Shown here one piece after another: positions 36,448 through 48,855 of a stretch of 64,000 bases of DNA. Numbering within the stretch: position 1 is the first letter of the stretch; the number at the start of each line of letters is the position of its first letter. The translations under genes and the position numbers were made by a program. Below the pieces are notes generated by a model that made no database searches, was not told where the DNA came from, and was given only the letters and a program-made list of their open reading frames with translations. The stretch comes from Aralia elata (Eukaryota > Streptophyta > Magnoliopsida > Apiales > Araliaceae): positions 11,497,778 through 11,561,777 of the forward strand of contig CM068383.1 of the NCBI GenBank assembly GCA_034770075.1, in the 5' to 3' direction.

Positions 36448-37698
36448 TGTTGATCGATTTCGCAACCGATAAACTCGCGCAAGTATATGCGGTCTAACAA
36501 GTTGTATAGATAAAGTGGAGTGTCGAACCCACGAGGACAAAGTACTAAATATTCGCTCAAGTATTAAAATGTGTCTTTACGATCTTATCTAAACAATTGA
36601 ATAAGAGTTGTGTGTTTTAAACTATAAGGTAAATGCAGTGAAATATGGAAGCGAGTTGTAACAAAGATGACAAGCTAGGATTACAACTCTCCTAATGCCT
36701 CACCTAAGATTCCTAACTCTCCATTTAACTAACAAATCACAAGAATGGTCAACCGAGAACACAAGGTACACATAAGCCTCTTTCGATGATCAAATACATA
36801 TCCCTTAGCTAGATAAATCACAATATTCCTATGGTGAAAATAACTAGACTAAGAGTCATTAATATTAATCTTAATGGTTACACAAGGCAAATAGAAATAT
36901 TCCTATTCTATCATGCAATTTATGCACTCATTCCCTTGGGCCATGGTCATAACAAGTGTTGGTGTACTTAAGGAAAGGTATAACATCAATTTTTCAATAT
37001 CAATTAATACTTAAATCAATTCCTATCTCAAGCAATTGATAAATAAGCATGAAATACAACAATCCATTCAGAACATGATTCATTATATAAATATGAGAGA
37101 AATTCATATTAAGCTAATCATTAGGTTACATTGCAATCCTAGAAATGTAATTAGTTCATAACTATAGAACTAATTAACACAGTCATACTGTTCAACATGA
37201 TCAAAATTACACAAATGAATGAAAGATTTGAAATAAGAAAACTCCTTTTCGGAAGTGTTCTTGATTCAACTCCTCTCCTTTGTGTGGCTGCCTGGTTCTT
37301 TCTCTAAGTTTCCAGATATATCTAAGATGAGCAGTAGCTAGGTCATTTAAGGAAGGGTCAGTGGGTGGGCACCGGAGCTTGCGCTGCGGCGTGGGCCTTG
37401 TGCCTTGCCTTGGCACTGCGGCGTGGGCTCCGTGTCTTTGCCAAGAAGGGGTCGCTGCAGCGTTAGTCCATGAAGGAATGGTCACGCTGCAGCATGAGTG
37501 GCTTGTGAGTTGGTGCTGCGGTGTGGGCCTTGTGCCTTGCCTTGGTGCTACGGCATGGGCTCCGTGCCTTTGGCCAGCTGGGGGTCCTTTTGTACCTTTT
37601 AGCCTCATATGACCAAATCTCCCACCTGAAAAGCATTAAAGCAAGCAATTTCTTAAGTGATAAGGAGTCCGATTCGCAGGTATAAATCCCGCTCATCA
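36448..37698 (-). mobile_element. 5' LTR of Athila-like element (1251 bp)
   Basis: On the minus strand it begins TGATGAGCGGGA, a start typical of Tat/Athila LTRs, and ends GATCAACA six bases before the PBS. It contains a GC-rich duplication at 37385-37600. The base sequence to its right (37699-37703, ACTAT) should be one copy of the target duplication; the other was lost with the truncated 3' part. Confidence 0.82.
37385..37600. repeat. GC-rich 132-bp duplication in Athila-like LTR
   Basis: TGCGGCGTGGGCCTTGTGCC at 37385 recurs as TGCGGTGTGGGCCTTGTGCC at 37517. Shorter CGTGGGCTCCGTG phrases occur between and after. Both strands are open here (37207-37608 and 37361-37612), an effect of high GC rather than coding. 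Confidence 0.75.
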
Positions 37699-37703
37699 AC
37701 TAT

Positions 37704-38555
37704 CAAATATAAATATGAGAAAAGAATCACCTTCTCGTCATACGTATAGAGATAGCGTGATACCAGGTTCCAATGATTATCAATATAGGAAGCTAAGTGA
37801 TTGTCGAACCCATCACAATCCCCTGCCCATACATGGAATTGATCAATATAGGAAGCTAAACGGCTGTTACACCAAGCACAAATTCCCCGCCCATACAAGG
37901 AATTATTCAACTCAACCGTTATACCGATATAGGAAGCTAAGTGATTCTCAAACTAAGCACGAATTCCCCGCCCATACAAGGAATTGTGCAACTCAGCCAC
38001 TAGCATGAGTCCTCAATTGAAATCACACCCAATCTTAGCTTACTCGTTGCTTAACATGAATTTAATTCGTGTTTTATCATCCATAACTCTTTCCGAGTTT
38101 TACTCGTACTATCTCATAGTAATTTTCTTTATAGCGTCAGGCTATAATTGTTTAACAGGTCATCCGTCATTCATAACTCAATTCGATCACATCGTGATCT
38201 TACTCTACAATCGTTTTTACATTACGATCTTCGTTATCCTACGATCGTTTCATCCTACGATCTTCTGTACTCTTCTCTCTAATCATAATATATGATTTTA
38301 CTACGTCTTCATCTTATAGACCTCTTCTGTTTATCATCACTTGTCATCTTTATTACTGGAGTCGAGTAACTCCTAATTCTCATCTTTTATAACGCATTAA
38401 GATTCTTCTTTGAATCGTCTCATATATATCTCAACTCTTACTATGAATTTTCTAAATTCATTTACTATAAATTAAACTCTATTTGAGTTTATTCTTTATC
38501 ATCCTCTCTACGGTTATAGCCTAACGTACCCATACCTAAGGTTTAAAACCTATCA
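37704..38555 (-). other. Leader of a family-T element with ~64-81 bp repeats
   Basis: It lies downstream (on the minus strand) of the PBS at 38556-38567, so it is the start of the internal region of a family-T element. About 37780-37990 holds three imperfect tandem units with AATTCCCCGCCCATACAAGG and ATATAGGAAGCTAA, spaced 64 and 81 bp. A further CTACGATCGTTT-rich stretch lies near 38200-38260. No gag or pol follows, because the Athila-like element inserted at 37698 and the rest was deleted. Confidence 0.65.
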
Positions 38556-38567
38556 GCTCTGATACCA
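38556..38567 (-). promoter_or_regulatory. Primer-binding site of family-T element (tRNA-iMet)
   Basis: TGGTATCAGAGC on the minus strand, two bases from the LTR end at 38570. This is the only family-T copy in the window with a PBS, and it sets the orientation of all family-T LTRs. Confidence 0.9.
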
Positions 38568-38569
38568 AC

Positions 38570-41500
38570 TGTAACGCCCCCGAAACTCGGGTCTTACCTT
38601 GAACCCGGGTCCGATGCGTTACGGTACAACCCATGCAACATAGGCTTACTACAAATATATAATTACAATAATATTACAACATATCCTCATCTAATCCCAG
38701 GCACGAAGACCTTTAATAATACACTTATGATCAATGTTGAATAAATACCATGATTCTTTATAGAATCTCATGTGTGAACGTAAGGTTTAGATTCTAACTT
38801 TAGTCAATCATTGAATATTCGCAAAGTTATTCAATAACTATACATTCGTTATAATGTCCTTTATACAACATCATCATCCTTCTAGTTTACTGTAACAAGT
38901 AAATTACATAATTGCCTCTTAACTACCGAAATGGATAACCTCCATTTCTAACTCAAGATTTACATAATCTAATTCAAGTACATCGTATACCGTCATCACG
39001 GCTAAATAATTTCAATAAAGAAACATTTAAACAACTTTCCTTTTTTCATGCGCCTCAAATCCTTTTCACCATGATATCAAGATAATTGCCTTACATCGTA
39101 AATCTGCAAAAGTTTTATTTTTGCAATAATGAGCACGACGGCTCAGCAAGAACTAACAGTTTTCACATTTTATGCTTCACGTAACACATAAGTTTGCATT
39201 TTATCCATGCATCATGATTCTCATACTATGCATCTTACTCATGCATTATAAATCTTATGCAATTCATCTATATATATGCATCATGCATCTCATAGCATAC
39301 CTCATGCATCTCACATTGTATGTTTACAATAATTCAAGTTCCACATAGAACAATATAGTCACATAATTGCACATTGTGCACACTTTAATCATGCTCGCAT
39401 ATAATTCACATAATAGTAGAAGATTTAGCAATCAATTCATGTACATCAATACATTTAAACAAGTCAACAAGTTACTGAAAGAACTTCCCTTAAACGCTCC
39501 TTGCAAAATTATGATAACTTGTCCTTCAAATATCCTACATAATTTATTTAACAATAAAATACCAATTAGCCACTAAAAAGGCTTCATAAATGGTTTACAA
39601 TATAACAACTCTTATTCCATATTGTTCGCGTATTATAAATAAGAAACGCGATAAACACTAAAAACATCTCTCGACGTCGCGTCGTTTAAAAATGTTACGA
39701 TCCTCATCGTCATTCATTCTCATTGGTTTATAATAATCCCACTCCATATCTTATAATGTTTGTTTCATTTGAATCGAAATACTAATTAAGATCATTAACA
39801 CTTTACAAGGCGTTTCGACGTTTACACGTCACACGTCACACGCCTAATTCGCCTCTTTTGTATGTGATTAGCATGCTCATACATTGGGTTATAATACTCT
39901 ATCATGTTTCATTATAATTATTAGAAACAAAATATTATACAAGGTTATACACACTTGTTACGGCGTTACGACGTTTGCACGCCTATATGCCAAACTTGTC
40001 TACTCGAACGCCTAAGCGACATGGATTTGCGTATGCTTAGTACGCACATTCGACTTATCTAATACTCATTGGATAATGCTAAGTATCATTATCATTCATA
40101 ACATTCAAGTTTTAGGACTAGGAACAATGTCTTTTATTGTCGGAAGCATTACACGTTGCACAGGCGCTGACCGACGCCTTTCGTTTGCACAACAATCCTA
40201 AAAACGGTTAATTTCAGAATTGCTCTATGTTGTAAATTTCAATTCTAATTAATGAAAGTTGTAGGTCTATCTCTAAGCTTTATGGATCATTTTGAATCAT
40301 CTAATTTGGAGTTTATATGAGAAAGTTAGGTCCGTTTTACTAAAGGAAGTCAGAATAGCAAAACTGGAGCACAACGAGCTCGCCCTACGGGCTCCTCTCT
40401 GACGAGCTCGCCCCCTAGACCAAACGAGCTCACCCCTAGGCCAAACGAGCTCGTCTCGACGAGCTCCTCTCTATCGAGCTCGCCCCGACGAACTCCTCTC
40501 GTCGAGCTCGCCCCTAGGCCAAATGAGCTCGCCCCTACGGGCTCCTCTCTGTCAAGCTCGCCCCGATGAGCTCCTCTCTGTGGAGCTCGCCCCTAGGCCA
40601 AATGAACTCGCCGCCGACGGGCTCCTCTCTGTCGAGCTCGCCAGCAAGCTCTATTTTGGTACACAAACTTCAAACCTTCATAACTTCTTCGTTATAACTC
40701 GGAATTAGGCCATTTTAGAGGCTATGGAAAGCTTACAACATGAACTATAAGACTCCTATAAATCCATACACTTATAGCATCATTATCAGGCCACAAAATT
40801 TACCTAAAGTCCCTCCATGACTAAGTTTTCACTATTTTGGACAGATTTGACACCTCTTCTCCCAACCATATGGCCCCGACGGGCTCCTCTCTGTCGAGCT
40901 CGCCTGGCGAACTTCCTAGGCCAAACGAGCTCGCCCCTGATGAGCTCCTCTTTATCGAGCTCGCCAGAAAGCTCTCAATTTGTTTGATAACACAGCAATA
41001 CCAGAAATCGACACAAGGACCATTATTCAACTGTTCTTCATTCTTTAAACACATTCTACCAAAACTCCTACTACAAATTTATTTTAACACCTTTTTACTC
41101 CATTCCAACTGGGTTATGAAGATAACCCATGAAACTACAATATTACAACAACAATTAAACCAAACAATTACTCAATCAAGGCTTTACAGTCCTCTAAATC
41201 GCCCGAAAGTTATTTTGTCCAAAAAGTGTCCATTGTTCATCTTTTATGCCAAGGTTCGGATCATCCATTGATTTTGTTCCACTTTTAGGTTATTAATAGC
41301 TTACAAGATGCCTTGGTAACAATAAAAATCGACCACAACCAACAATAATAACAATTGCAAGAAATGCTCAAACCCAATGGTTTGAGCTCAAGAACACTAA
41401 AAGCTCAAAAATTCCATTAAAAATCAAATGGAATGGATTTTTGGTCGATTGCTTACCTTTAAAATCCCTTCTAGGTGCTAAGAAAATTGCTAAGCTTGGT

Positions 41501-42631
41501 TGGATTGAGTTCTTCTTCCTTGCTCCTCTTCTTCTTCTCCGCCCGTGCTCTTCTTCCTCTGCTTTCTATTTTCAGCAACTTCCACTCTTTCTCTCTCCCT
41601 GCATCACTCTATCTCCTCTCTATTTCTGCAGCAACTTGGAATGGTTTGGGAGTTGAATGAGGAGCTAAGGGGATTGGTAGAGACAAATAGAATGAGGACT
41701 GAGCATGGCTTCGGGAGAATGACGGGAGCAACCTTCCAAGCTCCTTGAAAATGTTATGGAGAGAAATGTTCAGCATTTGGAAAATTTAGGCATTGAGCCT
41801 AGCAGAGAGCAACATAATGCCGACCATGCTCTCCTCTCCCTCCTCTGATTGGTCCAAGGGTTTAGGTTGGTTCCCTCTTAGAGTAACAAGCCAAAATAAA
41901 AACCCAAATACACAAAATTATATCTGAAAACTCCCACTTGTGTACCCAATTTGCTCAATAACTCTACCCATAATTAAAATGGGTATTACCATAAAATATT
42001 GGGATGGGTAAAAATAATTATTATGAGATTTGTCCATTAATTCGGAACACCCATATAATACATTTCGGATACGAAATAAATCTCGTTCGGGCTCAAATAA
42101 AATTTCTGACGCTTGAAAAAATTATTCCTTCACACACGCGTCTTAGCGAAATTACTCAAACTCGAAAAAGACGTAAAAATATCTAGCGTGAATAGTGCCT
42201 CGGGAAACGTATCCCGTGAATAGTGATTTTTCGCAAAATCAATTTATCCGCTTATGCGAAGTCACGACACATAAAATTCATGTGTTAACATAATCTAGGT
42301 TATAAAATAACCTCAAAACACATCTCATAAAAATAATATTTACTCCATTTAATAATATTAATACTAAAACTCTATTTTATTCCATAATACCTGTAAGCTC
42401 AATTACCAAGCTACCCACGACTTGCGATCGTTACAATAATTAACTATTAACTCATTCATTCTGAATCTATGTATATATTTTATATTTATATATATACATA
42501 TTAAGCTCACCAAATAAAGTACATAAATATATATAACACATATATATATTCGAACTCGACACGTCTCATAATAAGAATTATTCTATATTAAATTCTTATT
42601 ATAATTATTCTCGAAAATTCGGGTTGTCACA
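38570..42631 (-). mobile_element. 5' LTR of family-T element (4062 bp)
   Basis: On the minus strand it runs from TGTGACAACCCGAATTTTCG to ...GGGGGCGTTACA and is followed by the PBS. It is inserted in the plus-oriented family-T LTR; CATAC at 42632-42636 is the expected right target copy, and the left copy is lost. Interior features are GC-rich GAGCTCGCCCC repeats (40376-40650 and about 40870-40975). A Ser/Leu-rich ORF near 41441-41656 reflects a CT-rich leader, not a gene. Confidence 0.88.
40376..40650. repeat. GC-rich GAGCTCGCCCC / CGACGAGCTC repeats
   Basis: About ten copies of GAGCTCGCCCC joined by variable CCTAGGCCAAACGAG or GACGAGCTCCTCTCTGTC spacers. GAGCTC is a palindrome, so units can pair with each other. 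A smaller set follows at about 40870-40975. It occupies the same LTR region as 3685-3785 and 15461-15669. Confidence 0.85.
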
Positions 42632-42636
42632 CATAC

Positions 42637-43445
42637 CATGAGACGTATGGAGCGTATATAGTCACATTGCATAAGAACTTATGATGCATGTAACAAATGT
42701 ATATCATGAAGAATATGATGCATGATTGAATGCACAGTATATGTGAAATATGATGCATGAAAACTGTTAGACTTGCTGGGCCGTCGTGCTCAAACTTGCA
42801 ATTATTTGCAGTTTAAAGATGTGATACAATTCTCTCGCTATCACAATGATCAAGACTTGAAGCGCGTGTAAAAGAGAACTTTTAATTGTTTTCTTTAGTT
42901 GTATCTATGTTAAGCCGAGATGACAGGTTTACAATGCATGTACACTAAGTTATGTAAAATTTTAAATCTTAGACGAAAGAATATTCGTTTTGAAGTTGAG
43001 ATGTAACTATATAAGTTACTTTGTAAAATAGATTAGTTTAATGGTAATGGTGTATAAAGGGCAGTGTATAATGAATATATATAATTATTGGATTACGTTG
43101 TGAAAATCTAGGAAATGACTAAAGTTAGAAGCTGAACTTTATGTTCACATATATGCATGGTCTTGAATATTGGTATAGATGTTAAAGGTTGCGAATTCTG
43201 GAGCTAAGAAATTTTTTTTGAAATAACTAAGTTTTAATATTTATATTGATATTAACGATTATGTACAGTAAGAATAAAGTTAGATTGTGATGAAAATTCA
43301 GAATATGATAGAAAAGTATAAAAGTTTTAATTTATCCGCATTTTTATTGATTATAACATCGATTAATGATGTAAAGTTAGAACGAGAGTGCATGTTAACG
43401 ACCAAAGTCAAGAGCTAATATTCTCCCGATTTTGGGGTCATCACA
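42637..43445 (+). mobile_element. Right part of the split plus-strand family-T LTR
   Basis: It matches 38570-39180 read on the minus strand, for example TGCTGGGCCGTCGTGCTC near 42775, and ends GGGGTCATCACA. No gene is present. Its partner is 32553-34339. Confidence 0.78.
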
Positions 43446-43457
43446 ATTATTGTTGTT

Positions 43458-43500
<43 letters not shown>

Positions 43501-44030
43501 ATATAGTACATTAAAAAAATATAAAAACTATTAAACAATTAAAAAATTAAAATTGCAATAAACAACTATAGTATCCCATACTAGTTATACTATCTTTATA
43601 CTACAAAATCATACTATATTATACTATATTATCATATTAAATAATCTATATAATATATATTAATATAATATAATATGAATTAATATGATATAATATAGAA
43701 AAAGTAAAATAGTATACTATATTATAATATAAATAACTATACTACAGGTATACTACACTATATATACGACTATACTATAATATAAAATAAAATAAAATAA
43801 AACAATATAATATAAGATCGAAGAAAATAATATTATATAAATAGTATAATATAATATAAAGAAAAATACAATATATATAATATTATAATATGATAAAATA
43901 TAATATAATATAATATATAATATATAATATAATGAAATGAAATAATATAATATAATATAACATAATATAAAACAAAACAAAACAAAATAATATTATAATA
44001 ACATAATAAAATGTAATTAAAAAAACAATT
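43446..44030. repeat. ATT microsatellite and TATAA-rich low-complexity DNA
   Basis: 43446-43497 is the right half of the ATT tract. 43,600-44,000 is made of AATATAATAT-type runs and AAAATAAAAT runs. ORFs read through it are composition artefacts. It may be the expanded interior of the LTR fragment that follows. Confidence 0.8.
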
Positions 44031-44034
44031 GATG

Positions 44035-44459
44035 AGAAATCAAAAAAAAAATTAAAAACTGAATACCTGTGCAAAATAAAAAATTGAATACCCGTGCTTG
44101 TAGATAACAAGGAGCTTAGGTCATTCGGCATTCTCTCCCCAATAAAATGGAGGTTATTAAATATATTTAATACCACCAATTTACTATATTAAAATAATTT
44201 AATATTATTAATTATTTTAATAATTTCCTTCATCATAAACTATACTCATCTCATTTCTTCTTAATAAATGGATTCTACAATTTATTTACATGAAATAATA
44301 AATATATAATAATAATAGATTTTTGTTATTCACAAAAATCACATATTGCAAAGCACGTATTGACTTATGCAATATAATACCACATATCATAACACCAAAT
44401 AAGAATTTTATTTATTAAATTCTTATTTTAATATTTTTCTGAAAATCCGGGTCATCACA
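44035..44459 (-). mobile_element. Family-T LTR fragment (5' end, minus orientation)
   Basis: Read on the minus strand it starts TGTGATGACCCGG and shares an AAAATAAGAATTTAATA stretch with the LTR starting at 32553. The 3' end is not found, and the left boundary is approximate because it fades into simple sequence. Confidence 0.7.
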
Positions 44460-44559
44460 ACAATAACCAAGGTTCGATCAAGAAATAACATCGGAACTCA
44501 AACAGGAATGTGCCCCTAGAGGCCGAACCCTAGGAGGGGAACCTTTGAGTTCTTCTTCT

Positions 44560-46312
44560 TTTGCTCATTTTTAAATTTTCCATCCTTTCGACTTATGGGG
44601 CTACACCATGGGTAATAGTGTTGCATGTTTCTTTTTCTTTGTGGTTTGGAAGTGGCTTGTTATACACACTGCTTTTCTTTTCACAGTTCGATTTCTCCGG
44701 CTGCCAGCTTCTCATGGTATATCCTCCGCAGACTGTAACAGTCCATAGTGGAATGTCCCGCGTACTGGTGGTACACACAGAAGTCCGATCTTCTTTTCAT
44801 CTCTTCCATCACCACAAATCTAGGCCTTGGAGGTTTCACCACTCCGTGCTCAACCCATTATTCGTACAGGCCCCTGAATGCCTTCTCACCGCATATGATA
44901 GCCTCTGGAACTGGCATCCTGGTATCCTTGTCCCCATATTTTCCTTTACTTCGTTCAAAATTTCGCTCGTTTTTCTCCCTCTTGCCCCCTTGTGGTTTTG
45001 ACTGAGAATCAGCCAAAGCTACAATTGTTGTTCTCTTTCCCTTCCATGTAACCATCGCATGGCTGATGGGCACTGTCACGATTCCTCCCAAATCTTGTGC
45101 GAAGGATGAGAGGGTTGCAAATGAATCACAGGCCTTTGTAACGAGATGGGGCTTGAAGGAGTCTAGAGTACCATTGTTGCATATGCTAACCAAGTTCTTC
45201 TCCTCAATTGGCTCGACACACTTCTGTGCTTGGGCCCTGAATCTGTCCACATAATCTGACAGCTCCTCATTCGGCTTTTGCTTGAATCGCATCAGCTCTA
45301 CAATAGTTACCTGTTTCTGCACATAGAAAAATTTCTTAAAAAATTACAATTTTAGATCATCCCAATCATGGGCTGATCCCTTCTCCAAGTTATAGTACCA
45401 ACTGAAGGCACTATCCATCAAGGTCTTGTTGAATTCCCTCATCAACAGATTGTGGTTATTCACCTCATTATAACCCAACCATGGAGACATCGACTCCACG
45501 AACCTGGAAATATGTTCCTTGGCATTCCCTTTCTCCCCGTTATACTTTGGGAACTGCGGGGGGTGCTCAATATACCCTGCCGGGTAAGGTTGTCTCCGTA
45601 TATATGCTGGGTAGGGTGGAGTAAAATCCAACTCTGAAGGTTGGGATGTCTGCTTGCGAAGTTGATTGATCACATCAATCATATCATCCTTCATCACATA
45701 CTAACTCATGGTATGAACTCTCTGAGGGGCTGTGATGTATTGATGCATAGGTGGTGTGTATGGTAAGGAAATTGGCTGGTGTACACTTTCATCCTGCACA
45801 ATTTGTATCGATGGTGCTTGTTGGCTTATTCGTTGGATGTGACTCGGGATGGTGGGTATCTACACTTGTGAAAATGCTAGGAGAATGGTCGGGATGATGT
45901 TGGGCTGAGGCTGACTTGCTTCCAATCTGAGTTGTGGCACATCACCGCTGTTTTGGGGCTCCAAGTTGATGATTGGAATCGGCTGACTCTCCGTTGTTGG
46001 AGGCACAGTCTGATTCTCTTTGGTGTTGTTGTTGTCCTCCACTTCTGCTCATTCCCCCTGCGAACTACCTGGGAACATAGCCCTGAAAGTGGGGATTTGC
46101 ATCAACTTCTGGCGAAAATTTCCCATCTCTTCCTGCTTCCTCTGCATTTCCAGCATCATGGTCATCATCATCCCTTGGCCTTCTCGTGCCTCCTGTAATG
46201 CCTTGAGCATCTCCATCTGCACAGCATTCGCAGTTGTCTGCGCTCCAGTTACTTCCTCACCTTGCCTTCCCGTGTTTGTCTGTCTAGCACTGGTTTGTTG
46301 TTGATCAGCCAT
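44560..46312 (-). pseudogene. Ty3/gypsy gag remnant (Tat-like)
   Basis: Starting from ATG at 46312 (MADQQQTSARQ) the same minus-strand frame runs to 44861 with three inner stops (TGA about 46049, TAG about 45860, TAA about 45344). It has a Met/Gln/Glu-rich N-terminus, a Pro/Gln linker, then capsid-type blocks: PPQFPKYNGEKGNAKEHISR, FSWYYNLEKGS, and LMRFKQKPNEELSDYVDRFR. After a stop at 44858 and a frameshift, a zinc-knuckle-like FCVYHQYAGHSTMDC and PLPNH follow in another frame. The usual capsid and knuckle order is kept. Protease and the rest of pol are absent, replaced on the left by a family-T LTR. Confidence 0.8.
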
Positions 46313-46500
46313 TTGAGGTGATGTTGAACTTCCTTCTGAAGCGTCTTCTATGATGGGTTGGTCGAAATCCAGGTTCGCGCCTTAAAAAGCTTGGTTTGCT
46401 TGTCTTGGAACTAGATTTGGTGAAGTGATGCTTGTTGTCGGTGAAACTCTTCCTGTATTTCTCCCACTTCGAGTTGTGGGCATACTCTTCACGAATTCTA

Positions 46501-46522
46501 CACCTCCCCAGCAGAGTCGCCA
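46501..46522 (-). promoter_or_regulatory. Primer-binding site of Tat-like element
   Basis: On the minus strand TGGCGACTCTGCTGGGGA lies between the LTR end (46529) and the gag. This form is familiar from Tat/Ogre-type Ty3 elements and is thought to pair with a tRNA other than iMet, often reported as Arg. The tRNA identity is not checked here. Confidence 0.75.
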
Positions 46523-46528
46523 AATAAA

Positions 46529-47267
46529 TGTGGGCAAGGAAATTATGTCTTGCTAGGGTTAAGGTTTCGTGTTGGCTGGAGAGGAGAGAAATCCACGAAG
46601 AGCACGGAATTGATTGATTGATTGAAGAGGGGAGAAGAACAGGTAGGCAATTACTCGAATGACACGTGGCAGAACTCTCAGAATCCGGAAACCGGGTTAG
46701 GGTAGTAGGGATTCCAAGAGCCTTCTTGAGTCTTCGAGTTGAGAGAGAGAGTTTCAAGTGCTCAGAGCTTCCAAGAGTCTAAGTGTAATGTCTTGAGAGC
46801 GATCCCCTTTTCTTAGAATAGAGGGACTATTTATAGAGCTTGCCTGGGAAATAGTCACATGTCAGGCACATGTTTTAAAGAAAATTCCAGAAATACCCTT
46901 TAGTCATGTTTTATAGGGAAAATTCTAGAAATGTCCTTTAATCATCAAAGTAATGCCCAAATTTCCCTGTTCTTCTAGCCACCAATCCAATCCCTCAATC
47001 AATTCCCAAAATGGGTCGCATCCACGAGTCTTCTTCCTTAGAACACGTGGAGACTTCCCCGGGTCTAGCGCATTTAATTAGGTTTTTGAACGCTAATTTG
47101 TACATTTAATTAGGTCACATGAACCCTAATTTGTACATTTAATTCAATTAGGTCATGTAAACCCTAATATGCACTTGGGCCCACACATTTTATTCGGGAG
47201 ACCCGGCCCATTCGAATCAAAACTGGCGAAAGCCAATGTCCCAGGAAAGTTCCCACCTACAAATACA
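46529..47267 (-). mobile_element. 5' LTR of Tat-like element (about 739 bp)
   Basis: The 3' end (minus) is CCCACA at 46529, seven bases from the PBS. A TATA box lies at 46827-46836. The 5' end is set at TGTATTTGTAGG (47267), but TGTAGGTGGGAAC nearby is an alternative. Without the other LTR the target duplication cannot be tested. Confidence 0.6.
46827..46836 (-). promoter_or_regulatory. TATA box of Tat-like LTR
   Basis: CTATAAATAG on the minus strand, about 300 bp before the LTR 3' end. It is the usual core promoter form in plant LTRs. Confidence 0.6.
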
Positions 47268-47310
47268 GGAGAATAGTAGCCCAGTGGCAAACAATAGTAG
47301 CAATAACAAT

Positions 47311-47654
47311 AGGGCGTGACTTCTATTGTCGTAATGATGAATTTTAGTTAAATTTTGCTTTTGCTTGTACTTCATTCGTGAGTAATTGAGGCAGGATGAA
47401 TTTGGTGTGAATTCACACTAAAATCGGCAATTTGCTCATTCAATGTTACACAAAAACCCAGGTAAGTGGATTAGATCACAGTAGGGCGTGGCTTTTATTG
47501 TTGTAATGGTGAATTTCAGTGAAATTTTACTTCTGCTTGTTCTTCATTCGCGAGTCAATTGAGGCAGGATGAATTTGGTGTGAATTCACACTAAAATGGG
47601 CAATTTGCCCATTGAATGTTACACGAAAGCCCAGGTAAGTGGATTAAATCACTT
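47311..47654 (+). repeat. 172-bp tandem duplication with a 14-bp palindrome
   Basis: Units 47311-47482 and 47483-47654 begin AGGGCGTG and end GGTAAGTGGATTA...ATCAC. Each contains the perfect palindrome GTGTGAATTCACAC (about 47409 and 47579). The units differ at a modest number of positions. No gene is seen. Confidence 0.85.
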
Positions 47655-48026
47655 GGGGACTAGTGTATGATGCCAAGCTATAAAAGGATATGTTGTTGTA
47701 AACATTACACATGGAGATTCTAAAGAAAAGGGGCGAGCCCATGGAGGCATATGCCTACATGCAAATAATACATTCAGCCAACATTTATCAGAAGGTATTT
47801 TGGGGGATCACATTTTATCATAATAGGAGAAAAAGCAGGAATGCCCTTGCTTAACACTTAATACAGCAGTGTACATCTAAAGGACGAGTTCCTTTTTATT
47901 TATTTATATAGCAATACTTCTTGAACTTTGCTATTGTCACTCTTTAAAAAAATAAAAAGGAAATCTGCTATATGTTGTTAGGTATGTGTACATAAAATAT
48001 AATTTGTATATTTTTATTGTTATATG
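47655..48026. other. Unassigned DNA left of the SIRE-like element
   Basis: No ORF, repeat or known element is recognised. It ends at ATATG, which would be one copy of a target duplication for the copia LTR starting at 48027. Confidence 0.4.
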
Positions 48027-48855
48027 TGTTAATTATTGAATAATTGATGTTTTGAATGATAACAAAATTATGTGTGCTTGCATGGGATTGCATGGATTAT
48101 GATTTGATATAATATTATATAATATGCATGGATTATGGTCAGAACCGGCCATGGGCCAGGGCTACCAGGGCTACCGTCCAGGGCCCAAAGCTGAGGGGGC
48201 CCCAAAATTTAGCTTGAGTTTATTATGTTTTTTAAGACAAGGCCCAACTAAAACTCAGCAAAATAAGAATACTAGCCCAACAGTGGTCATAACAAGAGAC
48301 TAAGGTGTTTTAGGGTTTCAATCTGAAATCTAATAGCAGCCGCACCAAGGAGAGAACAACCCGCATGGAGGAGGAAAGGAGAAGAAGAAGAGAGCTTTAA
48401 AGTGTCGTCAATGGCGTAGGGCTATATTGTGTGGCTAAATTTCTTGGAAGATTATCCTTTCAACCTCTCAAGGAGAATCCCCTTTTTGGTCCCTTTTCTT
48501 CTGCGTAAGATTCCATGCACATTTCTTCTCATTGATTGTGTTATTTGTTCTTGTGATTGAGCTGGATTTTGAGATTGACATATTCATTTGAGTTTTAGTG
48601 TTTCACATTAGTTTGGCCTAGTGGGTTTCTCAAATTTAATGATTTTCCTCAACTAAATCTTAGCATATATCTATGTCTAAGTGTTTATTTTTCAAATTGG
48701 GTTGGATTTGATTAATTAATAGAGCGTGTTAACTGTTAAGGGTCATTTAATCACAATTTTAATGTATTCTTATGCAGATTATCTTGTTTTTCTACTATCC
48801 ATTTAGCTCAGTTATCACTTTTTTGTCCTTCGATTGAGTCCTTTTAAGCATTCTT

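Larger units (their letters stand above)
32553..43445 (+). mobile_element. Family-T LTR (plus), split by a nested minus-strand stack
   Basis: Left part 32553-34339 starts TGTGATAACCCGG. Right part 42637-43445 ends GGGGTCATCACA. The target duplication ATTAT flanks the pair (32548-32552 and 43446-43450). The right part matches the last ~0.8 kb of the LTR at 38570-42631, including GAGCCGTCGTGCTC-like sequence. About 1 kb or more of LTR middle is missing, so the nested insertion was followed by a deletion at its left side, near 34340. Confidence 0.78.

Noticed and set aside
37207..37612. Two facing ORFs of 83-133 residues
   Set aside because: Both arise from the GC-rich duplication in the Athila-like LTR.
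43753..44179. Tyr/Ile/Leu-rich ORFs resembling membrane proteins
   Set aside because: Composition artefact of TATAAT-type low-complexity DNA.
44561..45005. Plus-strand 146-residue and 85-residue ORFs
   Set aside because: Antisense shadows of the Tat-like gag.
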